Below are positions 33,250 to 42,620 of a stretch of DNA of 64,000 bases, in pieces. This DNA is from Streptomyces sp. WM6386 (GTDB taxonomy: Bacteria; Actinomycetota; Actinomycetes; Streptomycetales; Streptomycetaceae), in assembly GCF_000972385.1 (NCBI RefSeq), contig NZ_JXTE01000029.1, forward strand, positions 1 through 64,000. The letters are read 5' to 3'. The position numbers and the translations under genes are program-made. Position 1 is the first letter of the stretch. Every line of letters starts with the position of its first letter. The notes below the pieces were generated by a model. That model searched no databases. It saw only the letters and a list, made by a program, of their open reading frames with translations, and was not told the origin of the DNA.

Positions 33250-34062
33250 ATGGGGCGTGTGGAAGGCAAGGTCGCGCTCATCACGGGAGCGGCCCGCGGG
33301 CAGGGTCGCTCGCATGCGGTGCGGCTGGCCGAGGAGGGGGCGGACATCGTCGTCACCGACGTCTGCCACGACATCAGCGAGGAGCTGCCGTACGCGCTCG
33401 CGTCGAAGGAACAGTTGCAGGAGACCGCCGAGTTGGTGAGGGCGACGGGCCGGCGTTGCACAGCCGTGCAGGCCGATGTCCGCTCGATCGTCGAGATGCG
33501 GGCAGCCGTCGACGCGGCCCGCGACGAGTTCGGCCGGATCGACGTGGTCGTCGCCAACGCCGGTGTCATGAGCATCGGTGCGGCCTGGGAACTGTCCGAG
33601 GAGGCCTGGGAGGTTGTCGTCGACGTCAACCTCAAGGGCGCCTGGAACACGGCGAGGGCCGCGATTCCCTGGATGATCGAGGCCGGGCAGGGCGGCTCGA
33701 TCGTCATCACCAGCTCGGCCGCAGGCATCCGCGGCCATGTGCCGTACGCGCACTATGTGGCCGCCAAGCACGGTGTGGTCGGCCTGATGAAGGCGCTCTC
33801 CAACGAACTCGCCCCGCACCGCGTCCGGGTGAACACCGTCCACCCCACCGGCGTCAGCGACACGGGCATCACCGTCGGCGTCCCCGTCGAGGAACTCGCC
33901 GCGCGGGAACCGCTGTTCGCCCTCGCCGCGATGAACCCCCTCGCCCCGTACGTCGAGCCGCGGGACGTGTCCAACGCCGTCCTCTTCCTCGCCTCGGACG
34001 AGGCGCGGTACGTCACCGGGCTGCAGTTCACCGTCGATGCGGGGTCGACCAACAAGCCGTAG
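33250..34062 (+). CDS. mycofactocin-type SDR family oxidoreductase
   Basis: 270 residues with TGAARGQGRSHAVRLAEEG near residue 12, DIVVTDVCHDI, VVANAGVMSIG, ITSSAAGIRG and the catalytic YVAAKHGVVG. The ARGQGR signature and the longer strand-2 insertion mark it as a mycofactocin-coupled dehydrogenase, paralogous to 30883. A ferredoxin gene follows 15 bases later. ATG 33250 starts 7 bases after the small-protein stop. Confidence 0.9.
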   Translation: MGRVEGKVALITGAARGQGRSHAVRLAEEGADIVVTDVCHDISEELPYALASKEQLQETAELVRATGRRCTAVQADVRSIVEMRAAVDAARDEFGRIDVVVANAGVMSIGAAWELSEEAWEVVVDVNLKGAWNTARAAIPWMIEAGQGGSIVITSSAAGIRGHVPYAHYVAAKHGVVGLMKALSNELAPHRVRVNTVHPTGVSDTGITVGVPVEELAAREPLFALAAMNPLAPYVEPRDVSNAVLFLASDEARYVTGLQFTVDAGSTNKP

Positions 34063-34077
34063 AACGGAGTGGGTTGA

Positions 34078-34266
34078 ATGAAGGTCACGATCGACACGTC
34101 CTCGTGCTCCGGGCACGCGCGGTGCGCGGCGGTGGCATCCGAGCTGTTCCGTCTGGACGACGACGGCTATGCGCTGCCCATCGACGGGGAGATACCCGAA
34201 GGTCTCCAACAGGCCGCCCGTGACGGGGAGTCGGCCTGTCCGGAGCGGGCGATCACCGTCGGGTGA
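34078..34266 (+). CDS. ferredoxin, [3Fe-4S] type
   Basis: 62 residues with cysteines at 10, 16 and 54 (SSCSGHARC and SACPERA). Three rather than four cluster cysteines and a histidine in the gap are typical of P450-partner ferredoxins. It is not next to a P450 gene; the P450 at 12886, which has no ferredoxin in its own operon, is a candidate partner. A strong terminator follows. Confidence 0.88.
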   Translation: MKVTIDTSSCSGHARCAAVASELFRLDDDGYALPIDGEIPEGLQQAARDGESACPERAITVG

Positions 34267-34289
34267 CGCAACCGAGCGTTGAGCGACAC

Positions 34290-34326
34290 GACTGAGCCCC
34301 ACGGTTCACCACCGTGGGGCTCAGTC
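34290..34326. terminator. bidirectional hairpin terminator
   Basis: Perfect 16-bp stem (34290-34305 with 34311-34326) and a 5-base loop between the convergent ferredoxin and extradiol dioxygenase genes. Confidence 0.8.
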
Positions 34327-34346
34327 ATTCCCCCGCTCGCCGGGAC

Positions 34347-35219
34347 TCAGCCGGCCGGCTGCGGCGGCGGTGTGAAGTGGTGGCCCCAGAACGCGCCGTC
34401 CGTGATCTCGTAGACCGGCACGGGCTCGGGCACCTGCAGTCCGTTCCAGCCGAACTCGACGGCGTAGTTCTCCGGCGACCAGACGTAGAACGACACCATG
34501 CGGTCGTTGGTGTGCTTGCCGAGCGAGTGCATCATCGGCACCTCCATCTTCCCGGCGCGGTCGAGGGCCAGCCCGACGTCGTCCAGCGTCGCCCCCTCGA
34601 CCATGAAGTGCAGCAGCCGCCCCGGACCCGGCATCGGCGTCACGCCCAGCGTGTGGTGCCGGGGGTTGCAGCCCATGAACCAGGTCGTGCCGCCCGGCGA
34701 CTTCATCGTGTTGCGCTCGATGAAGCCCAGCACGTCGACGTAGAAGTCGAACGTGGCACGGGCGTCCTCGGCGGAGATGATGGCGTGCCCGAAGCCCATG
34801 TCGCCGGTGACGAACTTCGACACCAGCGGGGTCCGCACCGGCACATGGTCGAGGACGGCGCCGTAGAACAGCTCGACCGGGTTGCCTCCCGGGTCGTTGA
34901 ACTTGACGAAGCCCGTGACCCTCCGCTCCGCGGCCTCGGCCTCGGTGCCGGCCGTCACCTTGATCCCGGCCTTCTCGACGTCCGCGACCAGCAGCGCCAA
35001 CTGCCGCTCGTCGAGGACCTCGAAGCCCAGCGCCGTCATCCCGGGCTGGACGCCAGGAGAGACCACGATGCGGGCCGGGTAGTCGTCCATCCGGAAGGAC
35101 AGCGACTCGGAGTCGCCGCCCTCGACGGGCATCAGGCCGAGGAAGTCGGCGCCGAAGGCCTTCCACTTGTCGAGGTCGTTGGACTCCAGACGCAGGTACC
35201 CGAGTGAGCGAACACCCAT
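34347..35219 (-). CDS. type I extradiol ring-cleavage dioxygenase (BphC/HsaC-like)
   Basis: 290-residue two-domain VOC dioxygenase that opens a catecholic ring beside the hydroxyls using Fe(II) and O2. The iron triad is placed as in BphC: His145 (GFGHAII), His204 (RLLHFM) and Glu255 (AVEFGW). The acid-base histidine is near His189 (RHHTLG), and a family tyrosine lies in ENYAVEF. Its substrate may be a steroid-derived catechol, as for HsaC, or another bicyclic catechol. Divergent from the C-C hydrolase at 35383, which should take its product. Confidence 0.9.
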   Translation of the reverse strand: MGVRSLGYLRLESNDLDKWKAFGADFLGLMPVEGGDSESLSFRMDDYPARIVVSPGVQPGMTALGFEVLDERQLALLVADVEKAGIKVTAGTEAEAAERRVTGFVKFNDPGGNPVELFYGAVLDHVPVRTPLVSKFVTGDMGFGHAIISAEDARATFDFYVDVLGFIERNTMKSPGGTTWFMGCNPRHHTLGVTPMPGPGRLLHFMVEGATLDDVGLALDRAGKMEVPMMHSLGKHTNDRMVSFYVWSPENYAVEFGWNGLQVPEPVPVYEITDGAFWGHHFTPPPQPAG

Positions 35220-35382
35220 CAGGTCCTCCCCTCAGATTCGGTCAGGTCCGGGGCGGCCCGTGGGGCCCCCGGCATCGGTACGTCCGCGACGCTAGACAGC
35301 CCGGCAGGCCCGCCGCCGGAACCGTCCCACTGATCGGGAGACGTACGGCGACGGGCCCCGTCCGGGTGCGAGCGTGACCGTC

Positions 35383-36243
35383 ATGACACTCAGCTACGAG
35401 GACACCCTGCGCGAACTCCCCACCGACGACGGCACGTTGCGCTACCACGAGGCCGGTGACGGGCCCCCGCTGCTCCTGCTGCACGGGTCGGGGCCGGGCG
35501 TCACCGGCTGGCGCAACTACCGGGGCAACCTCCCCGCGCTCGCCGAGCACTTCCGCTGCCTGGCCCTGGAGTTCCCCGGCTTCGGGGTGAGCGACCCGAC
35601 CTCGGAGAACCCGATGGCGGCCGGCCCCAAGGCCGTACTCCGCTTCCTCGACCGCCTGGGCCTCGACCGCGTCGACGTCATCGGCAACTCCATGGGCGGG
35701 TTCGTCGCCGTCGGGCTCGCGGTCGCCCACAAGGACCTGTTCCGCAGGGTCGTCACCATCGGCGGCGTGGGCCGCAACATCCTCTCCCCGGCGCCCAGCG
35801 AAGGCCTCAACCTGCTGGTCGAGTTCGCCGAGAACCCCACCCGCGACAACCTCGTCCAGTGGCTGCGCGCGATGGTCCACGACCCCGCCCTGCTCACCGA
35901 GGAGCTCATCGAAGAGCGCTGGGCCAGCGCCACCGAGCCGCAGACGCTGGAGGCCTCCCGCCGGATCTACGGCCGTCAGGCCATGGCCGCGATCCAGGCC
36001 GCCCAGGCCCAGTCCGACCAGCCCATCTGGGCCGCCCTCCACAAGGTCACCGCACCCACCCTGCTGACCTGGGGCCGCGACGACCGGGTCACACCGCTGG
36101 AGAACGCCCTGCTCCCGCTGCGCACCATCCCCAAGGCCGAACTGCACGTGCTCCCGGACTGCGGACACTGGGCGATGATCGAGCAGAAGCAGGCCTGGGA
36201 GAGCGCGGTGCTGGCCTTCCTGACCCGCCCGGAGACCTCCTGA
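35383..36243 (+). CDS. alpha/beta hydrolase, meta-cleavage product hydrolase-like (BphD/HsaD type)
   Basis: About 286 residues. The oxyanion segment is LLLHGSGPGVTGW, the nucleophile elbow IGNSMGG (serine near 103), the acid in TWGRDDRVTP and the histidine in DCGHWAMIE. The SGPG loop after HG is characteristic of C-C bond hydrolases for meta-cleavage products. It would split the ring-opened product into an acid and a 2-hydroxypentadienoate. ATG 35383 is used; GTG 35374 is in frame and possible. A TetR gene follows 8 bases after the stop. Confidence 0.88.
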   Translation: MTLSYEDTLRELPTDDGTLRYHEAGDGPPLLLLHGSGPGVTGWRNYRGNLPALAEHFRCLALEFPGFGVSDPTSENPMAAGPKAVLRFLDRLGLDRVDVIGNSMGGFVAVGLAVAHKDLFRRVVTIGGVGRNILSPAPSEGLNLLVEFAENPTRDNLVQWLRAMVHDPALLTEELIEERWASATEPQTLEASRRIYGRQAMAAIQAAQAQSDQPIWAALHKVTAPTLLTWGRDDRVTPLENALLPLRTIPKAELHVLPDCGHWAMIEQKQAWESAVLAFLTRPETS

Positions 36244-36251
36244 GGACGCCC

Positions 36252-36833
36252 ATGCGGTCACCCGCCGCCCCCACGTCCGCCCGCCAGGCCGCCCGCCGGG
36301 TCCAGATCCTGCGCGCAGCCTCCGACCTCGGCTCACGCGACGGGCTCGCCGACGTGCAGATGCACGACGTGGCCAGGGAGGCGGGCGTCGCGATCGCCAC
36401 CCTGTACCGCTACTTCCCGTCCAAGCCCTTTCTGTTCCTGGCCGTCCTCGAATGGCACATCGAACAGTTCCTCGGTGACCACGGCGACGGCGCGCCCGTC
36501 CGGGCCACAGCCGATCCGACGACAGAGATCGCGGACACCCTCGTCGCGCTGAGCGGCAAACTGCTCGGCAACCGCGTGCTGGCCTCGGCGGTCGCGCTGT
36601 CGTCGTTCACGGAGTACGCGAGCGCCGTCCCGAGCCGGATCGACATCGTCGAGCGAGGACTGGGACAGCGGCTCCTGCGCGTTCTCGGTGACCGCGCGGA
36701 CGTCCGCAGCAGGGTGCGTCTGCTCGTCTACACCTGGTGGGGACTGTTCGTCGCCATGCTGACCGAGGAGATCTCCACCGAGCAGGGGGAGTCGGACCTG
36801 CGGCTGGCCGCGCGGCTGATCGCGACGCCGTAG
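36252..36833 (+). CDS. TetR/AcrR family regulator
   Basis: 193 residues with an N-terminal helix-turn-helix, VQMHDVAREAGVAIATLYRY followed by FPSKPFLFLAVLE (about residues 35-68), and a ligand domain of typical size. It is co-transcribed with the C-C hydrolase and close to the extradiol dioxygenase and KstD-like genes, so it probably represses the ring-cleavage genes in response to an intermediate. It is also the only intact TetR gene in the window and hence a candidate for the ACCGATCGGT palindromes. Confidence 0.88.
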   Translation: MRSPAAPTSARQAARRVQILRAASDLGSRDGLADVQMHDVAREAGVAIATLYRYFPSKPFLFLAVLEWHIEQFLGDHGDGAPVRATADPTTEIADTLVALSGKLLGNRVLASAVALSSFTEYASAVPSRIDIVERGLGQRLLRVLGDRADVRSRVRLLVYTWWGLFVAMLTEEISTEQGESDLRLAARLIATP

Positions 36834-36888
36834 CACCCAGCTCAGGGCCGTGGCCCACCACACGACGCCATAGCGCGCACAACACAGT

Positions 36889-36915
36889 GCCCGGGACACC
36901 CACCGTGTCCCGGGC
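36889..36915. terminator. bidirectional hairpin terminator
   Basis: 11-bp stem (36889-36899 with 36905-36915) between the convergent TetR and KstD-like genes. Confidence 0.7.
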
Positions 36916-36929
36916 GCCGCGCTGTCACC

Positions 36930-38528
36930 TCAGTCCGTCGACCCGGCCATGTCCAGGACCGCCAGATACCCGAACGCGAGACTCGAACCGATCGGAGTGC
37001 CCGCCCCCGGGTACACCCGCCCCGACATCGCGGCCGCGGTGTTCCCGGTCGCGTACAGCCCCTCGATCGGCCGGCCGTCCGGTCGCAGCACGCGCGCGTG
37101 GGTGTCGATCCGCAGACCGCCCTTGGTGCCGATGTCGGACGGGACGATCGCGGCCGCGTAGAACGGGCCCTCGTCGATGGGCAGGAGCAGCGGGTTCGGC
37201 CACTCGGGCGCCGGCTTCGCCGGGAAGTTCTGCCGGGGGTCGGCCGGGAAGGGGACGATGTGGTGGAACATCTGGTCCCACGGGGTCTCACCGCGGTGGA
37301 ACCGCTCGTCGACACCGGTTCGCGCGTACCCGTTGAACTCCTCGACGGTCCGCTCCAGCGCGTCGAAGGGGACGTCGATCAGCCCGGCCAGCTCCTCCAG
37401 AGTGTCGGCCTTCTTCAACGCCCCCGACTCCAGCCACTGTTCGGGCCCCGGGGTGGCGGGCGGGAAGCCGATGCTGTCCCGGTCCAGCTGCCGCTGGTCG
37501 AACACCCAGTGCGCCGGGATGTGGCTCACGCCGGTGGTGGTGTGCAGCCGGACGATCTCGTGCGCGGCCTGGTCGTACGGCCGTGTCTCGTTGACGAAGC
37601 GTTCGCCCGCGCCGTTGACCCAGATGCCGCCCCGGGTGCCGGTGTGGAAGACGGGCAGGCCGTCGGGGTGGACCAGCCCCGGGACGAACCATGCCTCGTC
37701 GAGCAGGTCGGTGTCCGCGCCCACGGCGATGCCCGCCCGCAGGGCGTCACCCGTGTTGCCCGGGGCGCCCTCGGACCACTCCCCGGTGAGCGGTGACTGG
37801 TGTTTCTCGCGCAGCTCACGGTCGCGCTCGAAGCCGCCGGCCGCGAGGAGTACGCCCCGCCGGGCCCGGATCCGGACCCGCTCGCCGTCACTGACGACCT
37901 CGACGCCTACGACCCGGCCACCCTCGACGATCAGGCTCTCCAGCGCGGTGTTCAGCCGCAGTTCGCCGTTGCCCGTCTCCAGGAACGCCGACAGCGCCCG
38001 GCCGATCAGCGCACGGCCGCCGGAGAGCACGGGACCCTCGTCGAAGCCGAACCGCTCGGTGGGCAGCGAGTCGCGCACCAGGGCCCTGCGTTCGCCGAGC
38101 TCCGTGACCTCGACCGGCGGCGGGAAGACGGTGTGCCCCGTGGGGGACGAGCCCGGGGCCGACGCGTAGTAGTCCGGAACCGGCCCGTGGACGAAGGACT
38201 GGAACCACGTGTTCTGCTCCAGCTCGTCGATCAGCCGGGGCCCGGCCGCCAGATAGGCGTCCTGGAGCGCCTCCCGGGACGGATCGTCGACGACACTGCG
38301 CAGATACGCCCGTACGTCCTCCACGTCGTCCCCGTGGCCGGCCCGGCTCAGCGGGGCGGACCCGGGGAACCACAGCCCCGCGCCGGAGTACGCCACGGTG
38401 CCGCCGACCCGGTCGGTCTTCTCGACGACGAGCGTGCGCAGGCCGCGCGCCGCCGCCACATACGCCCCGACCAGGCCTCCGCCCGACCCGACGACGACCA
38501 CGTCGTAGGCATCCTCGTTGATGCTCAT
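36930..38528 (-). CDS. FAD-dependent 3-ketosteroid dehydrogenase-like protein
   Basis: 532-residue flavoprotein of the KstD/fumarate reductase family. FAD motifs are VVVGSGGGLVGAY near residue 10, VEKTDRVGGTVAYSG and the C-terminal GLYATGNTAAAMSG. The segment GRVYPGAGTPIG carries the tyrosine and glycine that in KstD contact the steroid 3-keto group (family knowledge). It would introduce a 1,2-double bond in a 3-oxo ring. GAGGAGG precedes ATG 38528. The neighbouring meta-cleavage genes support ring A/B steroid or related hydroaromatic breakdown, but other FAD desaturases cannot be excluded. Confidence 0.82.
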   Translation of the reverse strand: MSINEDAYDVVVVGSGGGLVGAYVAAARGLRTLVVEKTDRVGGTVAYSGAGLWFPGSAPLSRAGHGDDVEDVRAYLRSVVDDPSREALQDAYLAAGPRLIDELEQNTWFQSFVHGPVPDYYASAPGSSPTGHTVFPPPVEVTELGERRALVRDSLPTERFGFDEGPVLSGGRALIGRALSAFLETGNGELRLNTALESLIVEGGRVVGVEVVSDGERVRIRARRGVLLAAGGFERDRELREKHQSPLTGEWSEGAPGNTGDALRAGIAVGADTDLLDEAWFVPGLVHPDGLPVFHTGTRGGIWVNGAGERFVNETRPYDQAAHEIVRLHTTTGVSHIPAHWVFDQRQLDRDSIGFPPATPGPEQWLESGALKKADTLEELAGLIDVPFDALERTVEEFNGYARTGVDERFHRGETPWDQMFHHIVPFPADPRQNFPAKPAPEWPNPLLLPIDEGPFYAAAIVPSDIGTKGGLRIDTHARVLRPDGRPIEGLYATGNTAAAMSGRVYPGAGTPIGSSLAFGYLAVLDMAGSTD

Positions 38529-38753
38529 CCGAACCTCCTCATGAGTGCCGACCGCGCTGGGTGGGGCGTGGGGGAACGAACAGGGTGCGCCCAGCGGTTC
38601 GCCGGCCGACGCTAACGAGACGGTGCGGGCCCGTCTTCGCGTCATCTCGCTCATCGAGACCCACGCGCCGCCGAGTCCCGCTGAGCGGAATGCGCCCGGC
38701 TGCCCTCCGGCACGGCGGATCAGGCTGAAGGCCGGCACGAGTTGAGGATGGCG

Positions 38754-39587
38754 ATGACAGACGTTTGGGAACCGACAACGGTCGCGAACCGTGAATCCGC
38801 TGTGGCCGAGGCGGCCGTACGGCTCACCCGCGCCGCTCAGGACCACAAGCCCTGTGCGCCCGTGAGGGACCTGCTCGGCGCGACCGACATCAGCCTCGCG
38901 TACGCCGTCCAGCGACGCGTCGTCGGGGACCGGATCGCCGCGGGAGCACGGGTCGTCGGCCGCAAGATCGGGCTCACCTCGGAGTCGGTGCAGCGTCAGG
39001 TCGGCGTCGACCGGCCCGACTTCGGCGTGCTGCTGGACGACATGGATGTCACCGGGCCGGCGGCCGTCCCCAGCGACCGGCTGCTCCAGCCCAGGGTCGA
39101 GGCGGAGATCGCGTTCGTGCTCGCCGCCGATCTGGACGAGGACGACCTGGACATCGAGCGGGTCGGGGCGGCGGTCGGATATGCCGTGGCCGCGCTGGAG
39201 ATCGTGGACAGTCGGGTGACCGACTGGGACATCGCGATCACGGACACGGTCGCCGACAACGCCTCCAGCGGACTGTTCGTCCTGGGTCAACAGCGTGTAG
39301 CACTGGGGGAGTTCACGCCCCGGGACGTGACCATGCGGCTCTACGCCGACGGCGAGCTCGCCTCCGAGGGCAACGGCGCGGCCTGTCTGGGCGACCCGCT
39401 CGCCGCCCTGTTGTGGCTGGCGCGCACCGCCCGTGAGTTCGGCGACCCGCTGCGCGCGGGACAGGTCGTGCTCTCCGGCGCCCTCGGTCCACTCGTCCCC
39501 ACACCGCCAGGCATCACCGTACGGGCCGAGATCTCGGGCCTGGGGCCGGTGACCGCGACCTTCTCACCCAAGGAACGACAAGGATGA
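38754..39587 (+). CDS. 2-keto-4-pentenoate hydratase (HsaE/MhpD-like)
   Basis: 277 residues of the fumarylacetoacetate-hydrolase-like hydratase family. It adds water to 2-hydroxypenta-2,4-dienoate to give 4-hydroxy-2-oxovalerate. Visible motifs are GRKIGLTS near 70, the metal-binding [14 protein letters not shown] and [15 protein letters not shown] 38754 is chosen because AGGA lies 5 bases upstream; TTG 38742 and ATG 38748 are alternatives. It is first of three overlapping lower-pathway genes (39584, 40546). Confidence 0.9.
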   Translation: MTDVWEPTTVANRESAVAEAAVRLTRAAQDHKPCAPVRDLLGATDISLAYAVQRRVVGDRIAAGARVVGRKIGLTSESVQRQVGVDRPDFGVLLDDMDVTGPAAVPSDRLLQPRVEAEIAFVLAADLDEDDLDIERVGAAVGYAVAALEIVDSRVTDWDIAITDTVADNASSGLFVLGQQRVALGEFTPRDVTMRLYADGELASEGNGAACLGDPLAALLWLARTAREFGDPLRAGQVVLSGALGPLVPTPPGITVRAEISGLGPVTATFSPKERQG

Positions 39588-40549
39588 CGAAGACCAAGGT
39601 GGCCGTTATCGGCTCCGGCAACATCGGCACCGACCTGATGATCAAGGTCCTGCGCCTGTCCGACACCCTGGAGATGGCCGCGATGGTGGGCATCGACCCG
39701 GACTCCGACGGGCTGGCACGCGCCGCGCGACTGAAGATCCCCACCACCCACGAGGGCGTGGACGGCCTGATCCGCATGGACGATTTCGACGACATCGAGA
39801 TCGTCTTCGACGCCACGTCCGCGAAGGCCCATGTCGAGAACGCCAAGAAGCTGGCCCCGTACGGCAAGCGGCTCGTCGATCTCACCCCGGCGGCCCTCGG
39901 CCCGTACGTGGTCCCGACGGTGAACCTGGACGAGCACCTGGCCGGCGGCGACGACACTGTCGACAACTTCAACATGGTCACCTGCGGCGGTCAGGCGACC
40001 ATCCCGATCGTCCACGCGGTCAGCCGGGTGACACCGGTGCCGTACGCCGAGATCGTCGCCTCGATCTCCTCCAGATCCGCCGGACCCGGCACCCGGGCCA
40101 ACATCGACGAGTTCACCGAGACCACGTCCGGCGCCATCGAGAAGGTGGGCGGTGCCCGGCGCGGCAAGGCGATCATCGTCCTGAACCCGGCCGAACCACC
40201 CCTGATCATGCGCGACACGGTGTACTGCCTGATCGGCGCGGACGCCGACCATGACGCGGTCCGCGGCTCGGTCGAGGAGATGGTGGCCGCCGTCGCCGAG
40301 TACGTGCCCGGCTATCGGCTCAAGCAGCAGGTGCAGTTCACCCCGGTCCCCGCCGAGGACCCGGTCCACACCCTGCTGCCCGACGGCGTCTCGGAGAGGC
40401 CGGCCACCAAGGTCTCCGTCTTCCTCGAAGTGGAGGGCGCCGCCCACTACCTGCCCGCCTATGCCGGCAACCTCGACATCATGACCTCGGCCGCCCTGCG
40501 GGTCGCCGAGCGCATCGCCGGCCGGACGACCCCCGAGGTGACCAAGTGA
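39584..40549 (+). CDS. acetaldehyde dehydrogenase (acetylating)
   Basis: 321-residue enzyme converting acetaldehyde or propionaldehyde, NAD and CoA to acyl-CoA. The Rossmann motif is GSGNIGTDL at residues 10-18, and the catalytic cysteine is Cys134 ([10 protein letters not shown]), where the family has it. It forms a channelled complex with the aldolase encoded next. The start overlaps the hydratase stop (ATGA). Confidence 0.95.
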   Translation: MTKTKVAVIGSGNIGTDLMIKVLRLSDTLEMAAMVGIDPDSDGLARAARLKIPTTHEGVDGLIRMDDFDDIEIVFDATSAKAHVENAKKLAPYGKRLVDLTPAALGPYVVPTVNLDEHLAGGDDTVDNFNMVTCGGQATIPIVHAVSRVTPVPYAEIVASISSRSAGPGTRANIDEFTETTSGAIEKVGGARRGKAIIVLNPAEPPLIMRDTVYCLIGADADHDAVRGSVEEMVAAVAEYVPGYRLKQQVQFTPVPAEDPVHTLLPDGVSERPATKVSVFLEVEGAAHYLPAYAGNLDIMTSAALRVAERIAGRTTPEVTK

Positions 40550-41556
40550 CTCGCAGGCTCTATGTGCAGGACGTCACCCTGCGGGACGGCATGCATGCCA
40601 TCCGGCACCGGATCACCCCCGAGTTCGTCTCGAAGATCTCCGCGGCCCTCGACCGTGCGGGCGTGGACGCGATCGAGGTCGCCCACGGCGACGGTCTGGC
40701 CGGCGGCAGCCTCAACTACGGGCCGGGCAGCAACACCGACTGGGAGTGGATCGAGGCGGCCGCGGACGCCATCGACCGCGCGGTCCTCACCTCGCTGCTC
40801 CTGCCGGGCATCGGCACCATCGCCGAACTGAAAACGGCCTACGCCCTCGGCGTCCGCTCGGTGCGCATCGCCACCCACTGCACCGAGGCCGATGTCGCCG
40901 CCCAGCACATCTCCACCGCACGCGAACTCGGCATGGACGTCTCGGGATTCCTGATGATGGCCCACATGGCGCCCCCGCAGGCCCTCGCCGAGCAGGCCAG
41001 GCTGATGGAGAACTACGGCGCGCACTGTGTCTACGTCACCGACTCCGGCGGCCGGCTCACCATGGACGGCGTCCGCGACCGCATCCGCGCCTACCGCGAC
41101 GTGCTCGAACCGGAGACCCAGATCGGCATCCACGCCCACGAGAACCTCTCCCTCTCGGTCGCCAACTCGGTGGTGGCCGTGGAGGAGGGCGTGACCCGGG
41201 TCGACGCCTCGCTCGCCGGACAGGGCGCGGGAGCGGGCAACTGCCCCATCGAACCGTTCGTGGCCGTGGCCAACCTCCACGGCTGGAAGCACGACTGCGA
41301 CCTCCACGCTCTCCAGGACGCCGCCGAGGATCTCGTCCGCCCGCTCCAGGACCGGCCGGTACGCGTCGACCGGGAGACCCTCACCCTCGGCTACGCCGGC
41401 GCCTACTCCAGCTTCCTGCGGCACGCCGAGGCCGCCGCGGAGCGGTACGGACTCGACGCCCGCACCATCCTGGAGGAGGTCGGCAGACGCGGTCTCGTCG
41501 GCGGGCAGGAGGACATGATCGTGGACATCGCCCTCGACCTCACCGCCCAGGGCTGA
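40546..41556 (+). CDS. dmpG: 4-hydroxy-2-oxovalerate aldolase
   Basis: 336-residue class II aldolase splitting 4-hydroxy-2-oxoacids into pyruvate and an aldehyde. The N-terminal [12 protein letters not shown] has the catalytic arginine, metal aspartate and histidine of the BphI/DmpG family, and GIHAHENLS supplies the metal histidines. The C-terminal domain that contacts the dehydrogenase is present. GTG 40546 overlaps the preceding stop (GTGA), consistent with the known aldolase-dehydrogenase complex. Confidence 0.95.
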   Translation: MTRRLYVQDVTLRDGMHAIRHRITPEFVSKISAALDRAGVDAIEVAHGDGLAGGSLNYGPGSNTDWEWIEAAADAIDRAVLTSLLLPGIGTIAELKTAYALGVRSVRIATHCTEADVAAQHISTARELGMDVSGFLMMAHMAPPQALAEQARLMENYGAHCVYVTDSGGRLTMDGVRDRIRAYRDVLEPETQIGIHAHENLSLSVANSVVAVEEGVTRVDASLAGQGAGAGNCPIEPFVAVANLHGWKHDCDLHALQDAAEDLVRPLQDRPVRVDRETLTLGYAGAYSSFLRHAEAAAERYGLDARTILEEVGRRGLVGGQEDMIVDIALDLTAQG

Positions 41557-41566
41557 CACCCGAGCG

Positions 41567-41612
41567 ACGTACCGCTCCCCGGAGGAATGACTCCGGGGAG
41601 CGGTACGTTTTT
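41567..41612 (+). terminator. intrinsic terminator
   Basis: Perfect 18-bp stem (41567-41584 with 41591-41608), loop GAATGA, and a five-T tract at 41608-41612 after the aldolase gene. One of the strongest terminators in the window. Confidence 0.9.
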
Positions 41613-41629
41613 GCGTCCCATTGCTAAAT

Positions 41630-41641
41630 AGACCGATCGTC
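41630..41641. promoter_or_regulatory. partial TetR-type operator half-site
   Basis: TAGACCGATCG matches the left half and centre of the recurring palindrome, but the right half is degenerate. It lies about 110 bases upstream of the IclR gene. Confidence 0.3.
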
Positions 41642-41746
41642 CCAATAAATCGGTGCACGACTCTATCGATACGGCCCACGGCATTGATACCTTGACGCCG
41701 GCGCCGAACTAGAATTGATTTCAGTTTGAGCAGAGAGGCACCGACG

Positions 41747-42556
41747 ATGACGTCTGCCCTTCGCTTGGCGTCGCCCCCGTCGATGATGGAGCGGGTGACG
41801 CTGATCATGGATCTCTTCGAACGTCCGCAGACCCACCTGACGCTCGAAACGGTGTCCCGCCGGACACACCTGCCACGCTCGACGACCCATCGGATCCTCG
41901 ACCAGCTGGTCCGCCTGGACTGGCTGCGGCACACGGTGGCGGGATACACCCTGGGCTCGCGGTCGCTCGGCCTGGGCGGCCGGGAGACGGGGCACAGCAC
42001 GCTGCGGGCGGCGGCGGCGCCGCATCTGCTGGAGCTTGCCGTCCGCACCCGCATGGTCGTCCACCTGGCCGTGCTGGACGGTCCGGAGATCTACTACCTG
42101 GACAAGGTGGGCGGCCGTGCGGCGGCGGACATCCCCTCGAAGGTCGGCGGCCGGGCGGTCGCGCACTGCACCGGCCTGGGCAAGGCCATGCTGGCCTGGC
42201 TGAGCCCCGAGGAGATCGACGCACGGTACGCGCAGCTGATCGAGCGGCGCACCGAGTACAGCATCGGCCGGCTCGACCAGCTGCACCGGGAGCTCAGGGT
42301 GGTGCGCGGCCGCAACGGGCTGGCGATCGACCGCGGCGAGTGCTTCCCCGAACTCGGTTGCGTGGGCCTCGCGCTGCGCGGGCCCGAGGGGCCGGTCGGG
42401 GCGATCTCGGTGGTCGGAGACGGCCGTTCGTCCCTGGAACTCGTGGCTCCGCTGGTGGTCAACACGGTCCGGGCGGTCTCCGAGGACCTCTTCGACGCGG
42501 GTGCCGGTGCTGCGCAGCCGTACCGCCGGGATGTGTCGGACGTCGTCGTCGGATAG
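41747..42556 (+). CDS. IclR family transcriptional regulator
   Basis: 269 residues. The N-terminal winged helix reads LTLETVSRRTHLPRSTTHRI (about 35-54), and the effector domain contains GPEIYYLDKVGG and LGKAMLAWLSPEE. IclR proteins commonly respond to aromatic or oxo-acid intermediates. Following the meta-cleavage lower-pathway genes and a terminator, it is a likely controller of that set or of the ligase/SDR pair beyond. ATG 41747 has GAGAGG upstream; TTG 41726 is an alternative. Confidence 0.9.
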   Translation: MTSALRLASPPSMMERVTLIMDLFERPQTHLTLETVSRRTHLPRSTTHRILDQLVRLDWLRHTVAGYTLGSRSLGLGGRETGHSTLRAAAAPHLLELAVRTRMVVHLAVLDGPEIYYLDKVGGRAAADIPSKVGGRAVAHCTGLGKAMLAWLSPEEIDARYAQLIERRTEYSIGRLDQLHRELRVVRGRNGLAIDRGECFPELGCVGLALRGPEGPVGAISVVGDGRSSLELVAPLVVNTVRAVSEDLFDAGAGAAQPYRRDVSDVVVG

Positions 42557-42560
42557 CGCG

Positions 42561-42590
42561 ATGCCGCCCCGGCCGGGGCCGGGGCGGCAT
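42561..42590. terminator. bidirectional hairpin terminator
   Basis: GC-rich inverted repeat (42561-42574 with 42577-42590) between the convergent IclR and SDR genes. Confidence 0.65.
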
Positions 42591-42620
42591 GTTCTCAAGG
42601 GCGCCTGGCTGTCCCCGTCC

